In this document: one piece after another, positions 24,187 to 32,790 of the stretch | How the letters are laid out: every line of letters begins with the position of its first letter | Numbering within the stretch: position 1 is the first letter of the stretch | Source: Acidimicrobiaceae bacterium | GTDB lineage: Bacteria > Actinomycetota > Acidimicrobiia > Acidimicrobiales > Acidimicrobiaceae | Assembly: GCA_013044475.1 (NCBI GenBank) | Contig: JABEUM010000113.1 | Coordinates: 1-34,489, forward strand | Length of the DNA: 34,489 nt | Reading direction: 5' to 3' | Notes under the pieces: generated by a model | What the model saw: the letters and a program-made list of their open reading frames with translations, nothing else | Databases searched by the model: none | Told to the model about the DNA's origin: nothing | Position numbers and translations under genes: made by a program

Positions 24187-24399
24187 ATGGACCAGAGTGA
24201 AAAGAAGATCTCTCCAAGGGATATTGAGGCAAAGCTAAGAGAGCTTCAAGGTGGACTCGATAGGGCAAAAGAGACGGCGAGACCAGCACTGAATTCGATC
24301 GGAGCTATTGCCGTCACGGCGGCCGTAGTGGTGGTATTTCTGATTGGCGTTAAATTTGGTCGACGCAAAAATGCAATTGTCGAAGTTAGGCGAATATGA
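24187..24399 (+). CDS. Small single-pass membrane protein
   Basis: Protein of 70 residues: a charged amphipathic helix (RDIEAKLRELQGGLDRAKETAR), one hydrophobic helix at about 40-56 (IAVTAAVVVVFLIGVKFG) and a basic tail GRRKNAIVEVRR. Similar small proteins follow Holin-X-type genes in actinobacteria; function unknown. AGGTGG lies seven bases before the ATG. Its TGA overlaps the next ATG (ATGA), so the two are coupled. Confidence 0.7.
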   Translation: MDQSEKKISPRDIEAKLRELQGGLDRAKETARPALNSIGAIAVTAAVVVVFLIGVKFGRRKNAIVEVRRI

Positions 24400-24674
24400 G
24401 ACAGAACGGCATGGCCTTTTATCGTGCCTTTTCTGAGCCGAGGCGAGGTGGTCCCAAGCGCAAAAAAAAGCGAGTTGGATTTTTTACTCTTGACGGAATG
24501 ATTAGGCGCGGCAGCCGATCTACCTGGCCTCCGTTAGCAGCGCTTTCGATGTCGATAATTGCAATTAGGTGGTTGAAGAAGAGAATGGGACCGAAGGCAA
24601 TATCCATGACTATTCGACCTGGTGAGAGGTTCATTGTCTCCTCTACGCCGAAGTCGCGGAGCAAGAAACTCTAG
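24396..24674 (+). CDS. Small basic membrane-associated protein
   Basis: Unrecognised protein of 92 residues, very rich in Arg and Lys (RRGGPKRKKKR near residue 16, KSRSKKL at the end), with one moderately hydrophobic segment at about 44-60 (WPPLAALSMSIIAIRWL). A second ATG at 24411 is also possible. It overlaps the upstream gene by four bases (ATGA) and trmI by one base (the G of TAG/GTG), so it is clearly within the operon. It could bind RNA or membranes; no motif supports either. Confidence 0.6.
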   Translation: MRQNGMAFYRAFSEPRRGGPKRKKKRVGFFTLDGMIRRGSRSTWPPLAALSMSIIAIRWLKKRMGPKAISMTIRPGERFIVSSTPKSRSKKL

Positions 24675-25615
24675 TGGCTCTTGATAGGCCTGAAGGCGCT
24701 GACGACATTACTCCGGACGATGTTGGAGAAATGGCAGACTCCTATGATGTCGGTGCGATCGTTTCAGAGGGTGAGCTCGTAGTACTGGTTGACTCTAGGC
24801 AGCGAAAGACCATGTCGAGAGTGAAAGCGGGGGGGTCGTCCCACACCCATTGGGGAACGATAAGACACGATGACCTGATCGGCATAGGCTATGGCCAGCA
24901 GGTACTATCGAGCAAGAAAAAGCCGTATCGCGTCTTCAAGGCGACCCTTTCGGAGTTTATATACGCGATGCCTAGGGGGGCCCAGGTCATTTACCCCAAG
25001 GACCTGGCGCAGATCCTGTTCAATCTCGACCTTTTTCCTGGGGCGAAGGTATTGGAATCTGGAGTGGGCTCTGGGGCACTTTCCACTTCGTTGGTACGGG
25101 CTGGAGCTTTGGTTGACGGAGTCGAACTCCGAGAAGAGTTTGCAACAATAGCGATGAAGAATCTGCGTTCGCTCGTAGCGCCCGAGCTTTGGAGCAAATA
25201 TCAGATTCGAATGGGCAATGCCTATGAAGACGATCTGGGATCCGGATACGACCGGGCGGTTTTGGATCTGCCTGAGCCTTGGAGGGCGCTCGAAGGAGTC
25301 AGATCGGCCATTTCGCAAACGGGCATTCTCTGCTGTTTCGTGACTAATATTACACAGCTCATGGAGTTGCATGAGGCCCTGCCGCGTTCGGGATTTACCT
25401 TAGTGACGTCATCAGAGACCTTGGAGCGCGAGTGGTACCTGAATGGCAGGATTGCTAGGCCACAGCACAGGATGACTGCTCACAGTGGCTTCATTACGAC
25501 AGCTAGGGTAGCGCCATCAAGGAAGAAAGGATCAGACCTACCGACCCTAGAAGAGGCTTCGGTGATCGCAAAGGCTAATGGTCTAATAGTCGCTGGCTGC
25601 GAGGAGCTGTCCTAA
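24674..25615 (+). CDS. trmI: tRNA (adenine-N1-)-methyltransferase TrmI (m1A58)
   Basis: SAM-dependent methyltransferase that forms 1-methyladenosine at position 58 in the tRNA T loop, normally as a tetramer. The 313-residue protein has an N-terminal beta-barrel part (VVLVDSRQRKTMSRVKAGGSSHTHWGTIRHDDLIG), then YPKDLAQILFNLDLFPGAKVLESGVGSGALS as the SAM motif, GVELREEFA, DRAVLDLPEPWRAL (D-PxPW catalytic loop) and VTSSETLEREWYL. About 30 extra residues precede the usual family start. In mycobacteria the TrmI gene also lies close to mpa, so its position upstream of the proteasome genes matches actinobacterial synteny. The start GTG overlaps the previous stop codon by one base. A two-hairpin terminator follows. 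Confidence 0.93.
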   Translation: MALDRPEGADDITPDDVGEMADSYDVGAIVSEGELVVLVDSRQRKTMSRVKAGGSSHTHWGTIRHDDLIGIGYGQQVLSSKKKPYRVFKATLSEFIYAMPRGAQVIYPKDLAQILFNLDLFPGAKVLESGVGSGALSTSLVRAGALVDGVELREEFATIAMKNLRSLVAPELWSKYQIRMGNAYEDDLGSGYDRAVLDLPEPWRALEGVRSAISQTGILCCFVTNITQLMELHEALPRSGFTLVTSSETLEREWYLNGRIARPQHRMTAHSGFITTARVAPSRKKGSDLPTLEEASVIAKANGLIVAGCEELS

Positions 25616-25626
25616 ACTTCCCAGGC

Positions 25627-25676
25627 GTCAGTACCGTGGACAAGGTACTGACTGAGGCGTTCGGGCCACGCCTTTT
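25627..25676 (+). terminator. Paired-hairpin terminator after trmI
   Basis: GTCAGTACC-GTGGACAA-GGTACTGAC is a perfect 9-bp stem; just after it AGGCGT-TCGGGCC-ACGCCT is a 6-bp stem followed by TTTT. A second AGGCGT at 25623-25628 could also pair with ACGCCT, giving an alternative fold. It begins 12 bases after the trmI stop codon and faces the 3' end of the ferredoxin gene. Confidence 0.7.
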
Positions 25677-25885
25677 AGGGCTCTTCCCATAATCCTCCCA
25701 GGGCACAGCTAGCGCGCCTTATCAGCCCAAAATTAGGGCTTTATGGAGCCGATTGGCTTGTAGGACTACGCTTTTGTTTCCAATCTTTCAGGTGCCGACC
25801 TCGTGAAACTCAGTTTGGAAAATCGCCCGCCGAAGACCAATGGCAGCAGTTAGTCTTAGGGTCGCCCGAGTGGACGGCTACCCGC

Positions 25886-26122
25886 CTACAGGTCCTCTAC
25901 GAAGATGCATTCGCCTGGACACTCTTCGGAGGCTTCCACCACCGCATCTTGTAAATCATCAGGTACGTCTGCCATCTGAGCGCTGCCACCTGGTTCACTT
26001 AATACGCTTGCCCCATCCTTTACGTAGGCAAGCCCGTCGTCCAGCAGGGTGAAAACGGCTGGTGCAATCTCTTCGCACAGACCGTCTCCGGTGCAGAGAT
26101 CCTGGTCAATCCAGACCTTCAT
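25886..26122 (-). CDS. Single-cluster ferredoxin with Asp-type ligand motif
   Basis: Small electron carrier of 78 residues. The cluster motif is C10-x2-D13-x2-C16 plus Cys68-Pro69, the arrangement of Pyrococcus furiosus ferredoxin and related actinobacterial proteins in which an Asp replaces the second cysteine; such proteins hold a 3Fe-4S cluster or an Asp-ligated 4Fe-4S cluster. Cys72 (CPGEC) is an additional cysteine. The acidic composition fits a ferredoxin. ATG 26122 has AGAGGA about seven bases upstream. It lies antisense between trmI and the ARC ATPase; a ferredoxin next to the proteasome genes is, as I recall, also seen in other actinobacteria. Possible partners include cytochromes P450 or the desaturase, but none is adjacent. 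Confidence 0.88.
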   Translation of the reverse strand: MKVWIDQDLCTGDGLCEEIAPAVFTLLDDGLAYVKDGASVLSEPGGSAQMADVPDDLQDAVVEASEECPGECIFVEDL

Positions 26123-26263
26123 TAATAATTCCTCTCGTGAATCCAGTGGCGTCTAATCAAATATGTCGAGTAAAAAGGCCTCGGCCGATCAACAATATTT
26201 AGTGAATCTAATCTGACTCTGAAAATATGGTGTTGCGAAGTCCAAGAGAAGCCGAAGCCATAG

Positions 26264-26291
26264 TTGCAATGTGGCAGATCTGGTGTAGCGT
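26264..26291 (+). promoter_or_regulatory. Candidate promoter of the proteasome operon
   Basis: TTGCAA (26264-26269), a 16-bp spacer and TAGCGT (26286-26291) form a plausible sigma-70-type promoter 30 bases before the ARC start. Weak match; experimental start sites are not available to me. Confidence 0.3.
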
Positions 26292-26320
26292 GAGGGTTAG
26301 CAGAGGCTCGGGAGGTGTTG

Positions 26321-28081
26321 ATGTCAGACGGTTTTGACGAAGGTGATCGCCTTGAAGCATCAGAAGGCTTGACGTCGGAGGAGAGGGTAAGGCTCCTGGA
26401 AGCTGACGTCTTGGAGTTGAGAAGACGGCTTCAGGACGCGCCAATGAAAGTCAGGGCTCTGGAAGAGAAGCTGCTTGAGGTGTCGGGTCAGCTGGCTCAG
26501 GCTGTAGCGAAGAATGAAAAACTGACTTTTACTCTCCAACAGGCGCGTGAACACATTGCAACGTTACGCGAAGAGGTAGAGAAACTGACTCAGCCACCCT
26601 CGGCTTATGGTGTGTTCGTTGGATCAAATGATGACGACACTGTTGACATCGTCACGTCTGGCAGGAAGATGCGGGTCGCCCTCCATCCAGATCTTGAGCC
26701 CTCAGAATTGAGGCCGGGGCAAGAAGTAGTCCTCAATGAATCCTTTTCGGTGATCCTCGCGCGGAGTCCCGACCTCTCTGGCGAGGTCGTCACGGTGAAA
26801 GAGGTGATGGAGGATGGTAAAAGGGTTTTGATCGTGGGAAGGGCAGATGAGGAGCGGGTAGCTGAGATCGCCGGTGACTTGGTAGGCGCCAAGCTTCGTT
26901 CGGGCGATAGCGTTTTATTTGACGCCCGCACGAATCTCCTTCTAGAAAAGCTCCCTCGCCCTGAAGTCGAGGAGCTTGTCCTCGAGGAAGTGCCGGACGT
27001 AACATACGAAGACGTGGGTGGTCTAGACAGACAGATTGAGGAAATTACCGATGCGGTGGAGCTCCCGTTCCTGCACCGCCACCTCTTTGCTAATTATCGA
27101 CTTCCAGCTCCCAAGGGCATCCTCCTCTACGGTCCGCCGGGTTGTGGGAAGACTTTAATAGCGAAGGCGGTCGCCAACTCATTGGCCAAGAAGGTTGCTG
27201 CTCTAACTAGCAACGCCGCGGTGAGGTCATATTTTTTGAATGTGAAAGGTCCCGAGCTGCTTAATAAGTACGTTGGCGAGACCGAAAGACAGATTCGATT
27301 AATCTTCCAGCGGGCGAGAGAAAAGGCTGAGGAAGGTGTCCCAGTCATCGTGTTTTTTGACGAAATGGATTCCTTGTTTAGGACTAGAGGGACCGGAATC
27401 AGCTCCGATATGGAGTCGACGATCGTTCCTCAACTCTTGGCGGAGATTGACGGCGTCGAGGCCCTGAGAAACGTAATAGTTATCGGCGCCTCTAACAGGG
27501 AAGACCTGATTGATCCGGCGATTCTCCGTCCTGGCAGGCTAGACGTCAAGATAAAGATCGAGAGACCCGACGAGTCTGCGGCTACATCGATCTTTTCACG
27601 TTATTTGACTCCTGACCTTCCATATGGTGCTTCGGAGATTGAGCTACTCGGAGGTGGGGAGACCGAAAAGGCTATTCGGATAATGATCGAGAAGACTGTA
27701 AGCGAAATGTACAGGACTGACGAGGATAACAGATTCTTGGAGGTGACTTACCAAGGTGGCGATAAGGAGATCCTCTACTACAAAGACTTTTCTTCTGGGG
27801 CGATGATAGAAAACATCGTCAGGAGAGCGAAGAAATTGGCCATTAAGCGTGAAATCGCAGGCAAAGTCGGTGGAATTACGACTGATGACCTCATTCAGTC
27901 GATCGCCAAAGAGTACAAAGAGCACGAAGACCTGCCCAACACTACTAATCCGGATGACTGGGCAAAAATTTCGGGCAAAAAGGGTGAGAGGATCATTTAC
28001 GTCCGGACGCTTGTTACACAAGGTAAGGAAGCAAAAGGTGGCCGATCCATTGAGAGGGTTGGAACTGGGCAATATCTGTAG
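26321..28081 (+). CDS. arc: Proteasome-associated AAA ATPase ARC/Mpa
   Basis: Hexameric ring ATPase that recognises pupylated proteins, unfolds them and feeds them into the 20S proteasome. The 586-residue protein has an N-terminal coiled coil (about 20-90) that binds Pup, two OB-fold domains (about 95-225) and an AAA domain with DVGGLD, Walker A GPPGCGKT (271-278), [12 protein letters not shown], Walker B VFFDEMD (344-350), GASNRED (sensor 1) and RPGRLD. It ends in GQYL, the C-terminal docking motif (Gln-Tyr-Leu) that opens the proteasome gate. ATG 26321 is preferred: GGAGG ends five bases upstream, and the GTG at 26315 sits inside that ribosome site. First gene of the proteasome operon; dop follows after about 33 bp. 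Confidence 0.97.
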   Translation: MSDGFDEGDRLEASEGLTSEERVRLLEADVLELRRRLQDAPMKVRALEEKLLEVSGQLAQAVAKNEKLTFTLQQAREHIATLREEVEKLTQPPSAYGVFVGSNDDDTVDIVTSGRKMRVALHPDLEPSELRPGQEVVLNESFSVILARSPDLSGEVVTVKEVMEDGKRVLIVGRADEERVAEIAGDLVGAKLRSGDSVLFDARTNLLLEKLPRPEVEELVLEEVPDVTYEDVGGLDRQIEEITDAVELPFLHRHLFANYRLPAPKGILLYGPPGCGKTLIAKAVANSLAKKVAALTSNAAVRSYFLNVKGPELLNKYVGETERQIRLIFQRAREKAEEGVPVIVFFDEMDSLFRTRGTGISSDMESTIVPQLLAEIDGVEALRNVIVIGASNREDLIDPAILRPGRLDVKIKIERPDESAATSIFSRYLTPDLPYGASEIELLGGGETEKAIRIMIEKTVSEMYRTDEDNRFLEVTYQGGDKEILYYKDFSSGAMIENIVRRAKKLAIKREIAGKVGGITTDDLIQSIAKEYKEHEDLPNTTNPDDWAKISGKKGERIIYVRTLVTQGKEAKGGRSIERVGTGQYL

Positions 28082-28114
28082 TCGAGCAGCCAGAGTGATT
28101 GAGGAGGGGTGAGT

Positions 28115-29608
28115 TTGTCAATTCCAAAGGTGTGTGGGATTGAGACCGAATATGGCATAACTATGCCCAAGACGGCCGATGCTAACCCCATCACAGCATC
28201 TTCAATGCTTATCAACGCCTTTGTAAATGAGATTTCAGGTAAGGTCGGCTGGGATTTTGTGGACGAAGCCCCCGGTCACGACGCTAGAGGTTTTAATCTT
28301 GAAGGTTCCTTGCCCCCCGAGGTTGAGACACATTTGGTAAATACCGTGCTCACCAACGGAGCTAGGTTTTATGTTGACCACGCTCACCCTGAATACTCAT
28401 CGCCGGAGTGTTTGAATCCAAAGGAAGCGGTGCTCTACGACAAAGCGGGTGAGCTCGTCCTTAGGAAAGCTATGTCCGCGGCAAAGAGAGCACTACCCAA
28501 TGAACAAGAGATCGTTGTCTATAAAAACAATTCAGATCGCAAGGGAAACTCCTATGGATGCCACGAAAACTACATCATGGATCGACAGGTACCATTTAAC
28601 AAAATTGCTAGACAGATAACGCCATTTTTTGTTACTAGACAGATATTTTGCGGCTCGGGCAAGGTCGGGAGCGAGTTTCCGAATATTCCGAAATGGGAGG
28701 TACCTTTCCAGATTTCGCAGCGTGCTGACTTTTTTGAAGAAGTAGTTGGTTTAGAGACTACCCTCAAGAGGCCGATAGTGAATACGCGAGACGAGCCTCA
28801 CGCCGATGCCACACGATATCGCAGGCTGCATGTGATTCTTGGGGACGCAAATATGTCTCAGTTTTCAAGCTATTTGAAGCTCGGGACGACGGCCCTGGTG
28901 CTTTCGATGATCGAAGATTCTTTCCTGGACGACTCTGATCTGGCAATCGAGGATCCTGTTGAGTCGCTGAGAAAGGTCTCTTGGGACCTATCTCTTTCAG
29001 TGCCCCTAAGAAGGGTGAGTGGCGGTAGTATATCTGCCCTCGACCTCCAGTGGGAGTTTTTGCGCCTGGCACAGAAGTATGCGAATCAGAGGGGAACTGA
29101 AGTTGTAGGCGGCGATGACTTTGGTGATGAAATCCTCCAGGGTTGGGAGGAGACCCTTCAAGCGCTGGAAGCAGATCCAATGTCTCTGGCCGACAGACTC
29201 GATTGGGTGGCAAAATACCAACTAGTTTTAGGATATATGGATAGACATGGTCTGGAATGGGATGATCCCAAATTGGCCGCTATCGACCTGCAGTACCATG
29301 ACATAAGGCCGGAGAAGTCATTGTTTTATCGTCTCGGGGTAAGGTCGCTTTGGAGCGATCTGGAAGCCGAAGAGGCCACTCATTCCCCTCCAAGAGGAAC
29401 TCGAGCTTACTTTAGGGGCAAGTGTCTCGAGAAGTACCCGAGAAATGTGGCGGCAGCCAACTGGGATTCGATAATCTTTGACCTTGGACGAGATCCCCTT
29501 AGGAGGGTGCCGATGATGGATCCTCTTAGAGGAACGGCGAAACATGTCGATGCATTACTTGAGAGATGTAACACCGCTCAGGAGTTATTGGACGCTCTAG
29601 GAACTTAG
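28115..29608 (+). CDS. dop: Depupylase/deamidase of Pup (Dop)
   Basis: ATP-binding carboxylate-amine-ligase-like enzyme that removes Pup from substrates and, where Pup ends in Gln, deamidates it. The product of about 497 residues has GIETEYGI at the N-terminus, TADANPITASS, the Dop-type insertion DEAPGHDARGF, YVDHAHPEYSSPEC with the conserved Asp used in catalysis (Asp94 in characterised Dop), [16 protein letters not shown], and [11 protein letters not shown] 28115 is chosen because AGGAGG ends seven bases upstream; the GTG at 28109 is too close to it. Pup here already ends in Glu, so Dop would not be needed for activation. Pup follows 10 bases later, its ribosome site overlapping the dop stop. 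Confidence 0.95.
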   Translation: MSIPKVCGIETEYGITMPKTADANPITASSMLINAFVNEISGKVGWDFVDEAPGHDARGFNLEGSLPPEVETHLVNTVLTNGARFYVDHAHPEYSSPECLNPKEAVLYDKAGELVLRKAMSAAKRALPNEQEIVVYKNNSDRKGNSYGCHENYIMDRQVPFNKIARQITPFFVTRQIFCGSGKVGSEFPNIPKWEVPFQISQRADFFEEVVGLETTLKRPIVNTRDEPHADATRYRRLHVILGDANMSQFSSYLKLGTTALVLSMIEDSFLDDSDLAIEDPVESLRKVSWDLSLSVPLRRVSGGSISALDLQWEFLRLAQKYANQRGTEVVGGDDFGDEILQGWEETLQALEADPMSLADRLDWVAKYQLVLGYMDRHGLEWDDPKLAAIDLQYHDIRPEKSLFYRLGVRSLWSDLEAEEATHSPPRGTRAYFRGKCLEKYPRNVAAANWDSIIFDLGRDPLRRVPMMDPLRGTAKHVDALLERCNTAQELLDALGT

Positions 29609-29618
29609 GAGACAAGTT

Positions 29619-29822
29619 ATGGCTGAAAGGGAGATGAAGAAGCGATCAGCGCCTTCGGCTCGAGAGTCCGAAGAGACGCAGCCGCAGGATGCATCGAGTA
29701 AGAATAAGGAAGGCGAAGAACTCAAAGCGAAACTCGACGCAGTATTGGACGAGATTGATGAAGTTTTAGAGGACAACGCCGAAGAGTTTGTTAGAAACTA
29801 CGTGCAAAAAGGTGGAGAGTAA
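29619..29822 (+). CDS. pup: Prokaryotic ubiquitin-like protein Pup, GGE form
   Basis: Small, largely disordered modifier of 67 residues that PafA joins to substrate lysines to mark them for the proteasome. The charged N-terminus (MAEREMKKRS) is followed by a helix-forming region (LKAKLDAVLDEIDEVLEDNAEEFVRNYVQK) that binds the ARC coiled coils, and the end is GGE. Mycobacterial Pup ends in GGQ and needs deamidation; this one carries the ready-made C-terminal glutamate, as reported for Pup of Corynebacterium glutamicum. AGGAG lies seven bases before the ATG and overlaps the dop stop codon. Placed between dop and prcB as usual. Confidence 0.97.
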   Translation: MAEREMKKRSAPSARESEETQPQDASSKNKEGEELKAKLDAVLDEIDEVLEDNAEEFVRNYVQKGGE

Positions 29823-29883
29823 GGCGCGGCAGCGGCTTGCTAGTTTGATTGCCGAATCGATTTGAAAGGAAGATGAGGAGACC

Positions 29884-30714
29884 TTGAGCCTGCCCATGTT
29901 CTCGCCCTCGGAGGATCCGGGGCCGAGTTTTGTTGAGGTAATTTCGCGAATATTACCGGAAAAGTCAGCCCTTCCTCGGTTAATTTCTGGTCCGGATGGA
30001 GCGAATTATCGATCTGGGTCTCCAATTTCCGTTCCCCATGGAACCACAATTGCAGCCGTTAGGTACGCCGATGGCGTAATAATGGCGGGCGATCGGAGGG
30101 CAACGGAAGGTAATTTTATCGCCCACCGACGTATTGAAAAAGTTTTTGCTGCTGATAAGCATTCGGCGGTCGCCATTGCTGGGGCGGCTGGGCCGGCGGT
30201 TGAAATGGTGAAGCTTTTTCAAGTTCAGCTTGAACATTATGAAAAAGTGGAGGGTTCGATACTGTCCTTGGAAGGTAAGGCGAACCAGTTATCCCAGATG
30301 ATTAGGGCAAACCTCCCGATGGCTATGCAGGGACTAGCCGTAGTTCCGCTCTTCGCTGGATGGGATATCCTGAGACGTAGGGGACGAATCTTCACCTACG
30401 ACATAACTGGAGGCAGGTACGAGGAGGTCGACTACCACGCCACTGGTTCGGGCGGTCGAGACGCAAAGGCTACGATCAAGCTGGGCTATCGGGATCAGTT
30501 AGATACTGCGTCAGCGGTAAAGTTGCTAATCTCGGCGCTGTTGGAAGCCTCTGAAGAGGATTCCGCTACTGGTGGACCAGATCCGGTGCGAGGTATCTAC
30601 CCGGTCATTGCAACTGTCTCAGAGCCAGGTTTTAAGCGTGTTACCGATGAGGAGATTGCCGAGTTGACGCAGCAAGTTTTGGCAGACAGGGCTGACAGGG
30701 GTGTTGCGCAGTGA
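29884..30714 (+). CDS. prcB: Proteasome beta subunit
   Basis: Catalytic subunit of the 20S proteasome, made with a propeptide that is cut off during assembly. The first 53 residues are the propeptide; cleavage in HG|TTIA exposes Thr54 as the N-terminal nucleophile Thr1. Downstream are YADGVIMAGDRRAT with the Asp17 equivalent, IEKVFAAD with the Lys33 equivalent, GAAGPAVEMVKLFQ and DYHATGSGG. The mature part is about 223 residues. The start is TTG 29884 with GAGGAG three bases upstream; an in-frame ATG at 29896 is an alternative. It follows pup by 61 bp and its stop overlaps the prcA start (GTGA), the usual way to balance alpha and beta subunits. Confidence 0.96.
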   Translation: MSLPMFSPSEDPGPSFVEVISRILPEKSALPRLISGPDGANYRSGSPISVPHGTTIAAVRYADGVIMAGDRRATEGNFIAHRRIEKVFAADKHSAVAIAGAAGPAVEMVKLFQVQLEHYEKVEGSILSLEGKANQLSQMIRANLPMAMQGLAVVPLFAGWDILRRRGRIFTYDITGGRYEEVDYHATGSGGRDAKATIKLGYRDQLDTASAVKLLISALLEASEEDSATGGPDPVRGIYPVIATVSEPGFKRVTDEEIAELTQQVLADRADRGVAQ

Positions 30715-31388
30715 CCATGCCTTTCTATGTGGCCCCTGAGCAAGTGATGAAGGATAGGGCGGACTATGCGCGCAAAGGTATTGCTCGCGGCAGGGCCCTT
30801 ATAGGTACTGTCTACCAGGGAGGGGTGCTTCTTTGTGCGGAAAACCCATCGAGGTCGCTTCATAAAATCTCAGAGATTTACGACCGAATAGCTTTTGCGG
30901 GAGTAGGAAAATATAACGAGTTCGATCAACTCCGAGTGGCTGGCGTTAGACATGCTGATACTAAGGGATATGCGTATTCGCGTGACGACGTCGATGCGAG
31001 AAGCCTTGCCAACATCTACGCGCAGTATCTAGGGCAAGTTTTTACCCATGAGATGAAACCCATGGAGGTCGAGATTTTGGTCGCTGAGCTGACGCCTTTG
31101 ACCCAGGTTGGGGAGCTCTATCACATCCTTTACGACGGCACAGTTATGGATGAGAGTAACTTCTCGGTCATCGGCGGAGATTCGGAGACGATATCAGAGA
31201 GATTCTCTGTAACTTTCAACAAAGATTGGAACCTGAAAGAGGCGCTGAGGGCGAGCGTAGCTGCGCTAGCTGGACCAGAGAGGAAAATTCCGGTCTCAGA
31301 GCTGGAGGCGGCTGTTCTTTCTGAATCTAACGGAAGGCGAGCATTTTCGCGTCTCGGGCACCTTCAACTCGATGAACTTTTGGCGTAG
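30711..31388 (+). CDS. prcA: Proteasome alpha subunit
   Basis: Outer-ring subunit of the 20S core, which gates entry and binds the ARC ring. The 225-residue product shows [30 protein letters not shown] (the gate and H0 helix), [67 protein letters not shown] and YHILYDG. The catalytic threonine is absent, as expected. GTG 30711 overlaps the prcB TGA by four bases; ATG 30717 is also a possible start. The end has an acidic/Leu-rich tail ([11 protein letters not shown]) and lacks a long C-terminal extension. Confidence 0.95.
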   Translation: MTMPFYVAPEQVMKDRADYARKGIARGRALIGTVYQGGVLLCAENPSRSLHKISEIYDRIAFAGVGKYNEFDQLRVAGVRHADTKGYAYSRDDVDARSLANIYAQYLGQVFTHEMKPMEVEILVAELTPLTQVGELYHILYDGTVMDESNFSVIGGDSETISERFSVTFNKDWNLKEALRASVAALAGPERKIPVSELEAAVLSESNGRRAFSRLGHLQLDELLA

Positions 31389-31396
31389 GAAACTCG

Positions 31397-32782
31397 GTGA
31401 GTGAGATTTCCGAGGCACAGCCTCCGGATCGAAGGATCTTTGGATTAGAGAACGAGTATGGCGTTACCTGCACTTTGCGCGGGCAGAGAAGGCTGTCTCC
31501 AGATGAGGTAGCGCGATATCTCTTTCGTAAGGTCGTCTCCTGGGGCAGATCATCGAACGTATTTTTAGAAAATGGAGCACGACTATACCTTGACGTAGGT
31601 TCCCATCCCGAATACGCGACTCCGGAGTGCGACAAGGTAGTCGACCTGGTCACTCACGATAAAGCGGGCGAGAGGATTCTGGCTTCGCTGGTCGACTCTG
31701 CTGAAGCAAGAATGAGGGAAGAGGGGATTCGTGGAACAGTCTATCTTTTCAAGAACAATACTGATTCTGCGGGAAATTCCTACGGATGTCACGAAAACTA
31801 CCTCACTACCAGAGGAGATGAATTTGCGAGGTTCGCCGAGGTTCTGATTCCTTTCTTCGTATCTCGCCAGATTTATGCTGGAGCTGGGAAAGTTCTTGTC
31901 ACAGCGAGGGGACCTATTTTTTGCGTCTCTCAGCGAGCTGAGCACATATGGGAAAGCGTATCGTCGGCGACCACCAGGTCGCGTCCGATAATCAATACCC
32001 GTGATGAACCTCACGCTGACGCCGAACGCTTCAGAAGACTTCATGTCATCGTCGGCGACTCAAATATGAGTGAGTACACCACTTTTTTGAAAGTTGGTGC
32101 TGCGGCAATCATGCTGCGTATGCTCGAAGACCCTTCGGTGGTTCTCAGAGATCTGACTTTGGAAAATCCCATCAGGGCCATAAGGGAAATATCTCACGAC
32201 ACTACCTGTTCAAGAAGAGTGAGGTTGGCAAACGGCAGGGAACTGAGCGCACTCGAGATTCAGAGTGAATATCTCGATAGGGCTATCCGATACTCGGAAT
32301 CGCAAGGCCTCCCACCCGAGGAGATGAAGGCACTTTCGATGTGGAAGGAGTGCGTTGAAGGCCTCGGAAGCGATCCAGGTAAATTGTCAACAAAAGTCGA
32401 TTGGGTCATTAAACAGAACTTGATCGAGTCTTACAGGGCAAAGCATTCGGTTTCCCTTGCTCATCCTCAGGTTGCTCTTTTAGATCTCCAATACCATGAT
32501 ATCTCTAGGGAGCGAGGTCTGTTTTATCGACTCCAAAGGGCAGGTCTTTGTGAGCGTATGACCGATGATGATTCGATTGATAAGGCAACCGAGTTTGCTC
32601 CCGAGACGACGCGGGCCAGGCTCCGGGGAGAATTTATACGACAGGCCAAGGAGAAAAGGCGCGACTTTACTGTTGATTGGGTTCATTTAAAGCTCAATGA
32701 CCAGGCTCAAAGAACAGTGATGCTAAAAGATCCCTTCAAGTGTGAAGATGAAAGAGTAGACAGGCTAATTGAGAGCCTGTAG
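31397..32782 (+). CDS. pafA: Pup ligase PafA
   Basis: ATP-dependent ligase that couples the C-terminal glutamate of Pup to a substrate lysine through a gamma-glutamyl phosphate. The 461-residue product is a paralogue of Dop with the glutamine-synthetase-like fold: [35 protein letters not shown] with Asp66 in the place of the catalytic Asp (Asp64 in C. glutamicum PafA), [28 protein letters not shown], and [19 protein letters not shown]. It lacks the Dop-specific insertion. GTG 31397 has AGGA six bases upstream and follows prcA by 8 bp. The lepB ribosome site overlaps its stop. Confidence 0.96.
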   Translation: MSEISEAQPPDRRIFGLENEYGVTCTLRGQRRLSPDEVARYLFRKVVSWGRSSNVFLENGARLYLDVGSHPEYATPECDKVVDLVTHDKAGERILASLVDSAEARMREEGIRGTVYLFKNNTDSAGNSYGCHENYLTTRGDEFARFAEVLIPFFVSRQIYAGAGKVLVTARGPIFCVSQRAEHIWESVSSATTRSRPIINTRDEPHADAERFRRLHVIVGDSNMSEYTTFLKVGAAAIMLRMLEDPSVVLRDLTLENPIRAIREISHDTTCSRRVRLANGRELSALEIQSEYLDRAIRYSESQGLPPEEMKALSMWKECVEGLGSDPGKLSTKVDWVIKQNLIESYRAKHSVSLAHPQVALLDLQYHDISRERGLFYRLQRAGLCERMTDDDSIDKATEFAPETTRARLRGEFIRQAKEKRRDFTVDWVHLKLNDQAQRTVMLKDPFKCEDERVDRLIESL

Positions 32783-32790
32783 GAGAAGTT

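Noticed and set aside
29873-29887. Short ATG frame (ATG AGG AGA CCT TGA) overlapping the prcB start
   Set aside because: Its ATG is within the ribosome-site region and it is only four codons; more likely chance than a regulatory leader peptide.
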